This document shows positions 7,520 to 17,553 of a stretch of DNA of 64,000 nucleotides, piece by piece. The stretch covers positions 1,612,001-1,676,000 of the forward strand of contig CAVOIP010000005.1 in NCBI GenBank assembly GCA_963696105.1, given 5' to 3'. The DNA is from CAVRTM01 sp963696105. GTDB lineage: Bacteria > Actinomycetota > Actinomycetes > Actinomycetales > Dermatophilaceae. The translations under genes and the position numbers were made by a program. The stretch's first letter is position 1. The number at the start of each line of letters is the position of its first letter. The notes under the pieces were generated by a model. It made no database searches, was not told the origin of the DNA, and was given only the letters and a program-made list of their open reading frames with translations.

Positions 7520-8188
7520 GTGCCCGAGACGCTGCCGCTGTTCCCGCTGGGCTCGGTGCTGATGCCCGGGCTCGTGCAGGCCTTCAACGTCTTCGAGGAG
7601 CGCTACCGCACCCTGGTCGAGGAGCTCGAGGCCCAGCCCGAGGGGTCCGTGCGCGAGTTCGGGGTGGTGGCCATCCGCTCCGGCCGCGAGGTCGGCGCCG
7701 ACGGCGTCCGCGCGCGCGAGGCGCTCTACCCGGTCGGCTGCACCGCGCGGGTCGAGCAGATCGACGCCCTGGAGGACGGCCGCTTCGAGATCATCACCGT
7801 GGGGCACACGCGCTTCCGGCTCCTCGACATCGACGCGACGGCGGGCACGCCGTACCTCACCGGCCTCGTGGAGCGGCTCGGTGAGCCGGATGGGGACGGT
7901 GCGTCGGTCTTCGCCCGCTCGGTCGCACGGCACTTCGACGGCTACCGCGACCAGCTCGGCGGAGACGGCCGGGTGACCGACCCCTCGGACCCTCGAATGC
8001 TGTCCTACCTGGTGGCGGCCGCGACGCGGCTCGACCTCGCCGACCGCCAGCGGCTGCTCGAGCAGCCGGACACCGCCGCGCGCCTGAGCGCCGAGCTCGC
8101 GCTCCTGCGTCGCGAGACCGCGCTGGTCGCGGCGTTGCAGGCGGTCCCGGCCACGGAGCTGACCCAGATGCCCTACGGCCTCAACTGA
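7520..8188 (+). CDS. LON N-terminal substrate-binding domain protein
   Basis: The 222-residue protein is a stand-alone Lon N-terminal (PUA-like) domain: LPLFPLGSVLMPGLVQAFNVFEERYR at the start, then GCTARVEQIDALEDGRFEIITVGHTRFRL, and a helical tail. It has no ATPase or protease domain, so it is not the Lon protease itself; its role is probably substrate or protein binding. The GTG at 7520 follows a TAGGCT hexamer at leaderless spacing. Such proteins are common and uncharacterised in actinobacteria. Confidence 0.85.
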   Translation: MPETLPLFPLGSVLMPGLVQAFNVFEERYRTLVEELEAQPEGSVREFGVVAIRSGREVGADGVRAREALYPVGCTARVEQIDALEDGRFEIITVGHTRFRLLDIDATAGTPYLTGLVERLGEPDGDGASVFARSVARHFDGYRDQLGGDGRVTDPSDPRMLSYLVAAATRLDLADRQRLLEQPDTAARLSAELALLRRETALVAALQAVPATELTQMPYGLN

Positions 8189-8295
8189 CGAGGGCCCACC
8201 CGCGCCGTCCGGACCGGCGCCGTACCGCGCACTGCCTCGGGCGGCGGCCGGAAGTTAGGCTCCTGCCAACCCAGTCGCCGACGAAGGAGTGCCAC

Positions 8296-9381
8296 ATGCC
8301 CAGCACGGTCAAGGGAGTCATCGCGCGCGCCAAGGGAGCGCCGGTCGAGGTCGTCGACGTCGTCGTCCCCGACCCCGGACCGGGCGAGGCGGTCGTGCGG
8401 ATCCAGGCCTGCGGGGTGTGCCACACCGACCTGCACTACCGCGAGGGCGGCATCAACGACGAGTTCCCCTTCCTGCTCGGCCACGAGGCGGCCGGCGTGG
8501 TCGAGGCGGTCGGCGACGGCGTGACCGACGTGGCCCCGGGCGACTTCGTGATCCTCAACTGGCGGGCCGTCTGCGGGCAGTGCCGGGCCTGCGCCAAGGG
8601 CCGTCCGCAGTACTGCTTCAACACCGCGAACGCCACGCAGAAGATGACGCTCACCGACGGCACCGAGCTCTCGCCGGCCCTCGGCATCGGCGCGTTCATC
8701 GAGAAGACGCTGGTGGCCAGCGGCCAGTGCACCAAGGTCGACCCAGAGGCCGACCCCGCCGCGGTCGGGCTGCTGGGGTGCGGCGTCATGGCCGGCTTCG
8801 GCGCTGCCGTCAACACCGGAGGCGTCGGCCGCGGCGACTCGGTGGCCGTGATCGGGTGCGGCGGCGTCGGGAACGCCGCCGTCGCCGGTGCCGTCGTGGC
8901 CGGCGCGACGACGGTCATCGCCGTCGACGTGGACGACCGCAAGCTGGAGTGGGCCCGGGGCCTGGGCGCCACGCACACCGTCAACAGCTCGACACAGGAC
9001 CCGGTCGAGGCGATCCGGGCCCTCACCGGCGGCTTCGGCGCCGACGTCGTGATCGAGGCGGTGGGGCGGCCGGAGACCTACGAGCAGGCGTTCTACGCCC
9101 GCGACCTGGCCGGCACCGTGGTCCTCGTCGGCGTGCCGACCCCTGAGCTGACGGTGACGCTGCCGCTGATCGAGGTGTTCGGCCGCGGCGGTGCCCTGAA
9201 GTCCAGCTGGTACGGCGACTGCCTGCCCTCGCGGGACTTCCCCATGCTTGTCGACCTCTACCGCCAGGGCCGTTTCGACCTCGGCGCGTTCGTGTCGGAG
9301 ACGATCGGCATCGAGGACATCGAGGCCGCGTTCGAGAAGATGCGCCGCGGCGAGGTCCTGCGCTCGGTCGTGACCCTGTGA
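8296..9381 (+). CDS. mscR: S-(hydroxymethyl)mycothiol dehydrogenase
   Basis: A 361-residue zinc alcohol dehydrogenase of class III type. Catalytic zinc ligands are Cys42 and the His63-Glu64 pair (VCHTDLHYREGG, LGHEAAG); structural zinc cysteines are 93, 96, 99 and 107. The NAD site is GCGGVGNAAV. The sequence, with NTANATQKMTLTDG and the C-terminal KSSWYGDC, matches mycothiol-dependent formaldehyde dehydrogenase / nitrosomycothiol reductase. It detoxifies formaldehyde and nitrosothiols using mycothiol, the actinobacterial thiol. A GAAGGAG site precedes the ATG, and the next gene overlaps by 4 bp (GTGA), as in mycobacteria. Confidence 0.92.
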   Translation: MPSTVKGVIARAKGAPVEVVDVVVPDPGPGEAVVRIQACGVCHTDLHYREGGINDEFPFLLGHEAAGVVEAVGDGVTDVAPGDFVILNWRAVCGQCRACAKGRPQYCFNTANATQKMTLTDGTELSPALGIGAFIEKTLVASGQCTKVDPEADPAAVGLLGCGVMAGFGAAVNTGGVGRGDSVAVIGCGGVGNAAVAGAVVAGATTVIAVDVDDRKLEWARGLGATHTVNSSTQDPVEAIRALTGGFGADVVIEAVGRPETYEQAFYARDLAGTVVLVGVPTPELTVTLPLIEVFGRGGALKSSWYGDCLPSRDFPMLVDLYRQGRFDLGAFVSETIGIEDIEAAFEKMRRGEVLRSVVTL

Positions 9382-10010
9382 GCGGGAGGGTGCGGGTGGA
9401 CCGGGTGGTCACGTCCGGCACCTTCAGCCTCGACGGCGGCACCTGGGACGTGGAGAACAACGTCTGGGTCGTCGGCGACGACACCGAGTGCGTGGTCATC
9501 GACGCCGCCCACGACGGACGGCCGATCCTGCGTGCCGTGGCCAGGCGCAAGGTTCTCGCGATCCTGCTCACCCACGCCCACGACGACCACATCTCCGCCG
9601 TCGGAGAGGTCGCCGACGCGACGTTCGCGCCGTCGTACCTGCACCCGGCCGACCGGGTCCTCTGGGACGCGCTCTATCCGGTCACCCCGGACGGTGAGCT
9701 CGCCGACGGCGACGTCTTCCGCGTCGGCGACGTCGACCTGCACGTGCTGCACACCCCCGGTCACGCCTTCGGTGCCTGCTGCTTCCACGCCCCGGAGCTC
9801 GGCGCGGTGTTCACCGGAGACACGCTCTTCGCGGGTGGCCCGGGCGCGACCGGCCGGTCGTTCAGCGACTTCCCGACCATCGTGGACTCGATCCGGGACA
9901 AGCTCCTCACCCTGCCGCCCGAGACGGTGGTGCACACCGGCCACGGCGACGACACCACCATCGGCGCCGAGGCGCCGCACCTGCAGGAGTGGATCACCCG
10001 CGGCCACTGA
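9378..10010 (+). CDS. MBL-fold hydrolase linked to mscR
   Basis: The 210-residue protein carries the metallo-beta-lactamase metal motif LLTHAHDDHISAVGEV, then HTPGHAFGACCF, VFTGDTLF and VVHTGHGDDTTI. It belongs to the glyoxalase II-like subgroup usually found beside mscR, where it is thought to hydrolyse S-formyl mycothiol to formate; that role is inferred from context. Translation is coupled to mscR through a GTGA overlap. Confidence 0.88.
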   Translation: MSGRVRVDRVVTSGTFSLDGGTWDVENNVWVVGDDTECVVIDAAHDGRPILRAVARRKVLAILLTHAHDDHISAVGEVADATFAPSYLHPADRVLWDALYPVTPDGELADGDVFRVGDVDLHVLHTPGHAFGACCFHAPELGAVFTGDTLFAGGPGATGRSFSDFPTIVDSIRDKLLTLPPETVVHTGHGDDTTIGAEAPHLQEWITRGH

Positions 10011-10112
10011 CCGGCCTTCCCCGCCCCCGGACGGCGGGGCTGCCGGTCCCGGGCAGCAGCGGCAGGTCGGCGGCGGACGGTCGGCGTGGCGCCGGCGGCA
10101 TCGGCACGCCGG

Positions 10113-10118
10113 TAACCT
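10113..10118 (+). promoter_or_regulatory. -10 element of leaderless cysS
   Basis: TAACCT ends 7 nt before the GTG at 10126. Confidence 0.5.
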
Positions 10119-10125
10119 TGGCCGG

Positions 10126-11616
10126 GTGAGTCTTCGCCTTCATGACACCGCCACGCGCTCCCTGCGCGACTTCCACCCGCTCGAGCCGGGCAGGGCGGGT
10201 ATCTACATCTGCGGGCTCACGACGCAGGGCGCGCCGCACATCGGCCACGTCCGGTTCGCCGTCGCGTTCGACATCCTGCGCCGCTGGCTGACCCGCGGCC
10301 ACGGCCTCGAGGTGACCCTCGTGCGCAACGTCACCGACATCGACGACAAGATCCTCTCCAAGTCGGCCGGCGCCGGACAGCCGTGGTGGGCGTGGAGCTA
10401 CGCCAACGAGCGCGCCACCACCGAGGCCCTCGACAGCCTCGGCGTGCTGCCCCCCACCTACGAGCCGCGGGCGACCGGCCACATCCCCGAGATGGTCGAG
10501 ATCATGCAGACCCTGGTCGACAAGGGGCACGCCTACGCCGCCGTGGACGGCAGCGGCGACGTCTACTTCGACGTCCGCAGCTATGCCGACTACGGGTCGC
10601 TGACGCATCAGCGGATCGAGGACATGGAGGCGGCGGCCGACGCGGACCCGCGAGGCAAGCGCGACCCGCGCGACTTCGCCCTGTGGAAGGGGCACAAGGC
10701 CGGCGAGCCGGAGACCGCGAGCTGGCCGACGCCCTTCGGCCGCGGCCGCCCCGGCTGGCACCTGGAGTGCTCGGGCATGGCGCGCAAGTACCTCGGCGAC
10801 GCCTTCGACATCCACGGGGGAGGGGTCGACCTGCGCTTTCCCCACCACGAGAACGAGCAGGCGCAGTCCCGGGCGGCGGGGCTGGGCTTCGCCGGCTACT
10901 GGCTGCACAACGCCTGGGTGACCGTCGCGGGCGAGAAGATGAGCAAGTCGCTCGGCAACTCCCTGCTGGTCAACGAGATCACGCGGATCGCCCGCCCCCT
11001 GGCGGTCCGCTACTACCTCGGCGCCGCGCACTACCGCTCGACCATCGAGTACCACGAGGGCTCGCTGCGTGAGGCCGAGGCCGCGGTCGACCGGATCGAG
11101 GGCTTCCTGCGCCGGGCCCTGCCCGGGGTCGACCTGCCCGGCGCCGACCTCGGCGCCTCGGCCCGCGCGCTCCCGGCCGATTTCGTCGAGGCCATGGACG
11201 ACGACCTGAACGTCTCCGGGGCCCTCGCCGTCATCCACGAGACGGTCCGCGCCGGCAACACCGCGATCGACGAGGGCGACGACGAGGTCGCCCGTGACGC
11301 CGCGCTGCTCGTGGTGGACATGACCGAGGTCCTGGGGGTCAACCCGCTCGCGGCGCAGTGGCACGCGAGCTCGGGCAGCTCGGCCGACGACGCGCTCGGT
11401 GCCCTGGACGCCCTCGTCTCGGCGCAGCTCCAGGCGCGTGCGGCCGCCCGCTCGGCCCGGGACTTCGCCACCGCTGACGCCATCCGCGACCAGCTCACGG
11501 CGGCCGGTATCGCCGTCGAGGACACCGCCTCGGGCGCGCGCTGGTCGCTCGCCCGGCGCTCCGAGACCGTCGACGTGATCGACGCCGCCGGCGCCACCGA
11601 CGCCATCGACGCCTGA
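10126..11616 (+). CDS. cysS: cysteinyl-tRNA synthetase
   Basis: A 496-residue class I synthetase that charges tRNA-Cys. It has the HIGH motif at 38-41 (GAPHIGHVRF), the zinc-binding CGLTTQG and GWHLECSGM segments, and KMSKS at 271-275; the C-terminal anticodon-binding part includes the DFATADAIRDQL motif. The CGLTTQG variant of the usual CGxTVYD is seen in actinobacteria. GTG 10126 starts the conserved SLRLHDTATR sequence and lies 7 nt after TAACCT. rlmB follows 13 bp downstream, the usual pairing. Confidence 0.95.
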   Translation: MSLRLHDTATRSLRDFHPLEPGRAGIYICGLTTQGAPHIGHVRFAVAFDILRRWLTRGHGLEVTLVRNVTDIDDKILSKSAGAGQPWWAWSYANERATTEALDSLGVLPPTYEPRATGHIPEMVEIMQTLVDKGHAYAAVDGSGDVYFDVRSYADYGSLTHQRIEDMEAAADADPRGKRDPRDFALWKGHKAGEPETASWPTPFGRGRPGWHLECSGMARKYLGDAFDIHGGGVDLRFPHHENEQAQSRAAGLGFAGYWLHNAWVTVAGEKMSKSLGNSLLVNEITRIARPLAVRYYLGAAHYRSTIEYHEGSLREAEAAVDRIEGFLRRALPGVDLPGADLGASARALPADFVEAMDDDLNVSGALAVIHETVRAGNTAIDEGDDEVARDAALLVVDMTEVLGVNPLAAQWHASSGSSADDALGALDALVSAQLQARAAARSARDFATADAIRDQLTAAGIAVEDTASGARWSLARRSETVDVIDAAGATDAIDA

Positions 11617-11629
11617 AAGGCGACTTCTC

Positions 11630-12619
11630 ATGCCAGGTAACTCCCAGCGCCGCGGCGCGATGCGCAAGGCCACCACCCGCAAGGGCCCCCAGGTCGGCAG
11701 CGGCGGCCAGCGCCGCAAGGGCCTCGAGGGCCGCGGTCCGACACCCAAGGCGGTGGAGCGCACCAAGCACCCCGCCGCCAAGAACGCGGCACGAGCAGCC
11801 AAGCGCGACAACGCCCCCGGCGGCCGAAGCACCTCGCCGGGGCGCCCGTCGGGACGCAGCAGCGCGCCGAAGCGCTCGCGCAGCTCCAGCGAGATCGTCG
11901 CCGGCCGGAACTCGGTCGTGGAGGCGCTGCGCGCCGAGGTGCCGGTCACCACGATGTACGTCGCCGGCCGCATCGACTCCGACGACCGGGTGCGCGAGGC
12001 GCTGAAGATCGCGACCGCCCGTTCGATCCCGGTCCTGGAGACGCCCCGCGGTGAGCTCGACCGGCTCACCGACGGTGCGGTGCACCAGGGGCTCGCCCTG
12101 CAGGTCCCGCCCTACGACTACGCGCACCCGAACGACCTGATCAACCCCGAGGCGCCGGGCATCCCGTTGATCGTCGCCCTCGACGGCATCACCGACCCCC
12201 GCAACCTGGGCGCGATCATCCGCTCGGTCGCAGCCTTCGGCGGCCACGGCGTCGTGGTGCCCGAGCGCCGGTCCGCCGGCCTGACAGCCAGTGCCTGGAA
12301 GACCTCCGCGGGCGCGGCGGCGCGCATCCCGGTCGCGTTGGCCAGCAACCTGACCCGCGCGCTGGAGGAGTACCGCAAGGCCGGCTTCTTCCTCCTCGGC
12401 CTCGACATGGACGGTGACGTCCAGCTCCCCGACCTCGAGCTGGCCAGCGAGCCGTTGGTGATCGTCGTGGGGTCCGAGGGCAAGGGACTGTCCCGGCTGG
12501 TCGGCGAGACCTGCGACCAGATCGTCTCGATTCCCATGTCGTCGGCGGTCGAGTCCCTCAACGCCGGCATCGCGACGGGCGTCACGCTCTACGAGGTGGC
12601 GCGCCGACGGGCGCTCTGA
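11630..12619 (+). CDS. rlmB: 23S rRNA (guanosine-2'-O)-methyltransferase RlmB/TrmH family
   Basis: A 329-residue SPOUT methyltransferase. Residues 1-85 are a very basic Lys/Arg/Ala-rich extension, then the substrate-binding domain begins at EIVAGRNSVVEALRA. SPOUT motifs are ALDGITDPRNLGAIIRSVAAFG, IVVGSEGKGLSRLV and IPMSSAVESLNAGIATGVTLYE. It methylates a ribose in 23S rRNA. The N-terminal extension is common in actinobacterial homologues and probably binds RNA. AAAGGCG lies upstream of the ATG; it is likely co-transcribed with cysS. Confidence 0.93.
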   Translation: MPGNSQRRGAMRKATTRKGPQVGSGGQRRKGLEGRGPTPKAVERTKHPAAKNAARAAKRDNAPGGRSTSPGRPSGRSSAPKRSRSSSEIVAGRNSVVEALRAEVPVTTMYVAGRIDSDDRVREALKIATARSIPVLETPRGELDRLTDGAVHQGLALQVPPYDYAHPNDLINPEAPGIPLIVALDGITDPRNLGAIIRSVAAFGGHGVVVPERRSAGLTASAWKTSAGAAARIPVALASNLTRALEEYRKAGFFLLGLDMDGDVQLPDLELASEPLVIVVGSEGKGLSRLVGETCDQIVSIPMSSAVESLNAGIATGVTLYEVARRRAL

Positions 12620-12738
12620 CGCGCGACGACGTGCGGCTGCGCCCGGCGCGCCTTGGCGGACTGCCCCCCGAAGGACCTGGTCACCGCTACCCTCGGGCAG
12701 CGTCAGCCAGATCATCTCGACCGTGGGGAGTCAGTCCA

Positions 12739-13296
12739 ATGTCCAGTGCCGTACCGCCCGGACCCGCCGATCCGTACCCGTCTGCCCCGTTCGGCAGCAT
12801 GCCGTCCGGACCGACCGGCCAGCCGGCAGCGGTGCCGCCGCCGTCGATCCAGCGCGCCGTCCTGCTGATGAGGGTCGGGGCGGCGTTGTCCGTGCTGTCC
12901 ATCCTCGTCACCCTGCTCACCCGGGACAGCCTGCGCAGCCAGGTGACGAGCACCCTGCGCAAGAGCAACGCCGCGCTCAGCGCCTCGCAGGTCGACAGCG
13001 CGGTCAGCGTGGCCATCGTGCTCGCCGTCGTCGTCGGCCTGGTCTCGGTCGGCCTATGGCTGTGGATGGCCTCGGCCAACGGCAAGGGCCGCCGCTGGGC
13101 GCGCATCGTGGCGACCGTGCTGGGCGTGCTGTCGGTGCTCTCGCTGCTGTCGAGCGTCGTCCAGGGGCAGATGACCACGCTCAACCTGATCGTCAGCCTG
13201 GTCAGCGTCGCCCTCGCGGTCGCGATCCTCGTGCTGCTCTGGCGCAAGGAGTCCAGCGCGTACTACGACGCCGTGAAGGCCCAGCAGCGGGTCTGA
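12739..13296 (+). CDS. four-helix membrane protein, function unknown
   Basis: The 185-residue protein has a Pro/Ser-rich cytoplasmic head (about 1-35) and four membrane helices: MRVGAALSVLSILVTLLT, VAIVLAVVVGLVSVGLWLWMA, WARIVATVLGVLSVLSLLSSV and TLNLIVSLVSVALAVAILVLLW. A charged NGKGRRW loop joins helices 2 and 3. This resembles small uncharacterised actinobacterial membrane proteins with proline-rich heads; no function can be assigned. A TACCCT hexamer and GGGGAG site lie upstream. Confidence 0.75.
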   Translation: MSSAVPPGPADPYPSAPFGSMPSGPTGQPAAVPPPSIQRAVLLMRVGAALSVLSILVTLLTRDSLRSQVTSTLRKSNAALSASQVDSAVSVAIVLAVVVGLVSVGLWLWMASANGKGRRWARIVATVLGVLSVLSLLSSVVQGQMTTLNLIVSLVSVALAVAILVLLWRKESSAYYDAVKAQQRV

Positions 13297-13323
13297 CCCC
13301 GCAGGGCACCAGACGAAGCACCC

Positions 13324-13356
13324 GTACGGCGGTCGTGGCTCCCACGGCCGCCGTAC
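13324..13356. terminator. terminator hairpin
   Basis: GTACGGCGG and CCGCCGTAC form a 9-bp stem, with further pairing of GTGG and CCAC in the loop. It lies between the convergent membrane-protein and DUF4032 genes. Confidence 0.65.
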
Positions 13357-13367
13357 TGCGTGTGCTG

Positions 13368-14636
13368 CTAGCGGCCCCGCGAGCGGTCGCCGGGCGGGAA
13401 CATCGCCACGACGGGCATCTCCACCGTGTCGACGCCGACGACCGCGGCCTCGTCCGGCTTGCTCGGCAGCACGGTGGCCACGTAGTCCTTGAGCGCCTCG
13501 GTGATCGGGATGTCGTGGCCGACCCGCTCGGACATGTACCACCGGTGCTCCAGCACCTCGTGGAACAACTCGGCCGCCTCGAGCTTGCGGGCCATCTCCC
13601 GCGGCACCGAGCGGACGATGGGCTCGTAGACCCGGGCCAGCCAGTCGTGGGCGACCAGCTCCTCGTCGTCGTTCTGGCGGTCCTGGGCGGCACGGAAGGC
13701 GTCGAGGTCGTTCAGCAGCCGCCGGGCCTGGTTCTCCTCGACGTCCAGGCCGGTCAGGCGCAGCAGCCGCCGCGAGTGGTGGCCCGCGTCGACGACCTTG
13801 GGCTGGATCTGGATGGTGGAGCCGCCGATGTCGGTGGAGATGGCGAGCTCGTCGACGTCGAACCCCAGCTCGTTCAGACGCCGGATCCGCTCCTCGACCC
13901 GCCACCGGTCGCCGGACTCGAAGCGCTCCTGCTCGGTGAGCTCGCGCCACAGCGACCGGTAGCGGTCGACGATCAGCTGGGAGATCTCCACCGGGTCGGC
14001 GACCTCGTCGAGGAAGCCCCCGGCCGCGAGGTCCATCAGCTCACCGGCGATGTTGACCCGCGCGATGTCGAGGTCGTGCTCGCGCTGGCCGTCCGAGAGC
14101 TGGTCGCGGATCTCGCCGGTCTCGGCGTCGACCAGGTACGCCGAGAAGGCGCCGGCGTCGCGCCGGAACAGGGTATTGGACAGCGACACGTCACCCCACC
14201 AGAAGCCGGTCAGGTGCAGCCGCACGAGCAGCACCGCGAGGGCGTCGATCAGCCGCTGCGCGGTGTGCGGTCGCAGCGTCTGGCTGAAGAGCGCGCGGTA
14301 GGGCAGCGAGAACTGCAGGTGCCGGGTCAGCAGGCAGGCGTCCAGCTCCTCCCCGTCCGGGGTGGTGCGCCCGCTGATGACGCCGAACGGGACGACACAG
14401 GGCTGGTCCAGCTTCTGCAGGAGCCGCAGCATGTTGTACTCGCGCCGGGCCAGGTCGTCCTTGATCTCCTTGACGGCGATGACCCGGCCGGTGACCTTCA
14501 CGAAGCGGACGATGTGCCGTGAGATCCCGCGTGGCAGGGCCGCGAGCAGGTCCTCGGGCCACTGCTCCAGGGGAATCGACCACGGCAGGTCGAGCAGGGC
14601 GGGGTCGGGACGGACGGCGGTGATCTCAAGTGCCAC
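13368..14636 (-). CDS. DUF4032 kinase-fold protein
   Basis: The 422-residue protein matches the actinobacterial DUF4032 family. The N-terminal half looks like a degenerate protein-kinase fold: VTGRVIAVKEIKDDLARREYNMLRLL holds a Lys/Glu pair, and GFWWGDVSLSNTLF plus YLVDAETGEI stand where HxDxxxxN and DFG would be. The C-terminal half contains EQERFESGDRWRVEERIRRLNELGFDVDEL and VLEHRWYMSERVGHDIP. Substrate and role are unknown. The GTG at 14636 is preceded at 6 nt by CACGAT, a weak -10. Confidence 0.85.
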   Translation of the reverse strand: MALEITAVRPDPALLDLPWSIPLEQWPEDLLAALPRGISRHIVRFVKVTGRVIAVKEIKDDLARREYNMLRLLQKLDQPCVVPFGVISGRTTPDGEELDACLLTRHLQFSLPYRALFSQTLRPHTAQRLIDALAVLLVRLHLTGFWWGDVSLSNTLFRRDAGAFSAYLVDAETGEIRDQLSDGQREHDLDIARVNIAGELMDLAAGGFLDEVADPVEISQLIVDRYRSLWRELTEQERFESGDRWRVEERIRRLNELGFDVDELAISTDIGGSTIQIQPKVVDAGHHSRRLLRLTGLDVEENQARRLLNDLDAFRAAQDRQNDDEELVAHDWLARVYEPIVRSVPREMARKLEAAELFHEVLEHRWYMSERVGHDIPITEALKDYVATVLPSKPDEAAVVGVDTVEMPVVAMFPPGDRSRGR

Positions 14637-14719
14637 GGGACCATCGTGGCACGGCCGGTCGCCCCGTCGGCGCGTCGGGAGCCGCTGTCCGCGCGCCGGC
14701 TGCGCGTCGTCCGCGCCTC

Positions 14720-14778
14720 GACCACACCGGCCGGGACAGCAGGAGGCTGTGACCACACCGGCCGGGGACAGCAGGAGG
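14720..14778. repeat. 27/28-bp direct repeat downstream of msiK-like gene
   Basis: Two near-identical copies of a unit starting GACCACACCGGCCGGG and ending ACAGCAGGAGG occupy 14720-14746 and 14751-14778; the second has one extra G. The second copy runs into the msiK terminator stem. Confidence 0.8.
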
Positions 14779-14812
14779 TGGCGGCGCCCTCAGCGGGCAC
14801 CGCCACCTCCTG
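14772..14812 (-). terminator. strong terminator hairpin of msiK-like gene
   Basis: CAGGAGGTGGCGG pairs perfectly with CCGCCACCTCCTG (13 bp), and GCCC/GGGC inside the loop extend the stem. It lies 17 bp beyond the stop codon of the ATPase gene. Confidence 0.75.
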
Positions 14813-14828
14813 GTCGAGAGGGGACCGC

Positions 14829-15908
<1,080 letters not shown>

Positions 15909-16111
15909 GAGGAAATCAACCTTCCTTCACCGGCAGGAACGTGCCGGACGATCCGTTGTAAAGGGGTGGCGCGCGCCCGGGACATCGGTGTCGAGGGCGT
16001 GAAGGGCAGTGTGACCCATGGACCCCCGTTCGCGCCAGAGGGAGTCCGTCCCGGAATGTCGCCCCGCGTGCCTTCGGTTGAACGTTGAACGGGGTTGCTG
16101 AAACGTGGCCT

Positions 16112-16123
16112 GCAAGTTCTTGC
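16112..16123. promoter_or_regulatory. MalR-like operator 1
   Basis: GCAAG-TT-CTTGC, an inverted repeat of the CTTGC core known from LacI-family MalR operators of Streptomyces malE. It is followed directly by a further GCAAG. Confidence 0.7.
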
Positions 16124-16142
16124 AAGAAAGCCCCAATCCGCT

Positions 16143-16154
16143 GCAAGAACTTGC
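16143..16154. promoter_or_regulatory. MalR-like operator 2
   Basis: GCAAG-AA-CTTGC, the exact reverse complement of operator 1, placed 31 bp (about three helical turns) downstream and abutting a TACGTT -10-like hexamer at 16155-16160. Occupancy would block malE transcription. Confidence 0.7.
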
Positions 16155-16217
16155 TACGTTGCGCACACTTTCCGGGCCGGCTCGAGGCCGGCCCAGGCCT
16201 CTCAAGGAGAAACCTCA

Positions 16218-17540
16218 ATGCACAAGCGTGCGATTGGTGCTGCCACCATCACTGGTGTCGCGGCCCTGTTCATGAGCGCCTGCGGTGGGTCCTCGACCCC
16301 CGCCGCTGACAAGACGCCTGCGCCCTCGGGCAGCAGCACCACCACGGCGGCTGCTCCCGCCGCGGCGTCCCCCACGACCTCGGGCGCGCCCGCACGCGAC
16401 GCCAGCGCCGACCTCGTCATCTGGGCCGACGCCGACCGCGCTCCCCGGCTGAAGCAGTACGCCGACCAGTTCGGGCAGGAGAACGGCATCAAGGTCGCGG
16501 TCCAGGTGGTCACCGACACGCGCTCGCAGTTCAAGGACGCCACCAACGTCGGCAAGGGCCCGGACGTCATCGTCGGTGCGCACGACTGGCTCGGCGAGCT
16601 CGTGCAGAACGGCACCGTGGCCCCCGTGCCGCTCTCGGCCGACGTCGCCGCCAAGTTCGACCCCAAGGCGATCGCCGCCACCAAGTACAACGGCCAGGAG
16701 TACGGCGTGCCGTACGCGGTGGAGAACATCGCGCTGATGCGCAACACCGCGCTCGCCCCCGACGCGCCCAAGACCATGGATGAGCTCGTCGCCACCGGCG
16801 AGAAGATCAAGAAGTCCCATCCGCAGGTCACCAACGTCCTCGTCCAGCAGGTCGGCAAGGTCGGCAACGCCTACTACACCTACCCCTACCTGGCGGCGTT
16901 CGGCGGCGGGATCTTCGCCACGAAGCCCAACGGCGACTACGACCCCAGCAAGGTCATCGTCAACAGCGCCGGGTCGCTCAAGGGCGCCAACGAGATCGCC
17001 AAGCTCGGCAAGGCCAAGGTCCTCACGACCAACGTCGACGACACCAACGCCGAGGGCATCTTCGACGGTGGCAAGGCGCCGTTCTTCTTCACCGGACCGT
17101 GGGCGACGCCCAACGCGAAGAAGGCGGGCATCAAGTACGCCATCAGCCCGCTGCCCTCCATCGACGGCAAGCCCATGCAGCCCTTCCTCGGCGTGCAGAT
17201 GTTCTACGTCTCCGCCAAGGCCAAGAACGCCGCCTTCGCGCAGGAGTTCGTGACCAACTACGTGTCGCGCAAGGACGTCCAGCTCGCCCTGTTCAAGGCC
17301 GGGGGCCGTCCGCCGGCGCTGACGGAGGCCTACGACGAGGTCGCCAAGACCGACAAGGACGTCCAGGGCTTCCACGCGGCGGGCCTGGGTGGCAAGGCGA
17401 TGCCGAACATCCCCGCCATGAACTCCGTCTGGGCCCCGCTCGGCCAGGCTGCGGCCGACGTGATCTCGGGCAAGGCGACGGTGGACGCCCGCTTCGCCGC
17501 TGCTCAGAAGGAGATCGTGTCCAACATCAACAAGGGCTGA
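16218..17540 (+). CDS. malE: maltose/maltodextrin-binding lipoprotein
   Basis: A 440-residue extracellular solute-binding protein, family 1. The signal peptide ends in the lipobox MSAC with Cys22; a Ser/Thr/Ala/Pro linker (about 25-70) tethers the domain to the membrane. The binding domain starts LVIWADADRAPRLKQYADQF and shows GPDVIVGAHDWLGELV, YGVPYAVENIALMRN and PFFFTGPWA, all typical of maltose-binding proteins. It delivers maltodextrins to the MalF/MalG permease encoded next. A strong hairpin follows the stop, probably protecting the malE part of the mRNA. Confidence 0.92.
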   Translation: MHKRAIGAATITGVAALFMSACGGSSTPAADKTPAPSGSSTTTAAAPAAASPTTSGAPARDASADLVIWADADRAPRLKQYADQFGQENGIKVAVQVVTDTRSQFKDATNVGKGPDVIVGAHDWLGELVQNGTVAPVPLSADVAAKFDPKAIAATKYNGQEYGVPYAVENIALMRNTALAPDAPKTMDELVATGEKIKKSHPQVTNVLVQQVGKVGNAYYTYPYLAAFGGGIFATKPNGDYDPSKVIVNSAGSLKGANEIAKLGKAKVLTTNVDDTNAEGIFDGGKAPFFFTGPWATPNAKKAGIKYAISPLPSIDGKPMQPFLGVQMFYVSAKAKNAAFAQEFVTNYVSRKDVQLALFKAGGRPPALTEAYDEVAKTDKDVQGFHAAGLGGKAMPNIPAMNSVWAPLGQAAADVISGKATVDARFAAAQKEIVSNINKG

Positions 17541-17553
17541 CCGACCAGCCCCC

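Larger units (their letters stand above)
15909..16217. other. 309-bp divergent control region msiK / malE
   Basis: This non-coding stretch contains both promoters and the two MalR-like operators. On the minus side AAGGAAGG lies before the msiK ATG; on the plus side AAGGAGA precedes malE. A direct repeat GTTGAAC-GTTGAAC is seen near 16076-16090. No gene is visible. Confidence 0.7.
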
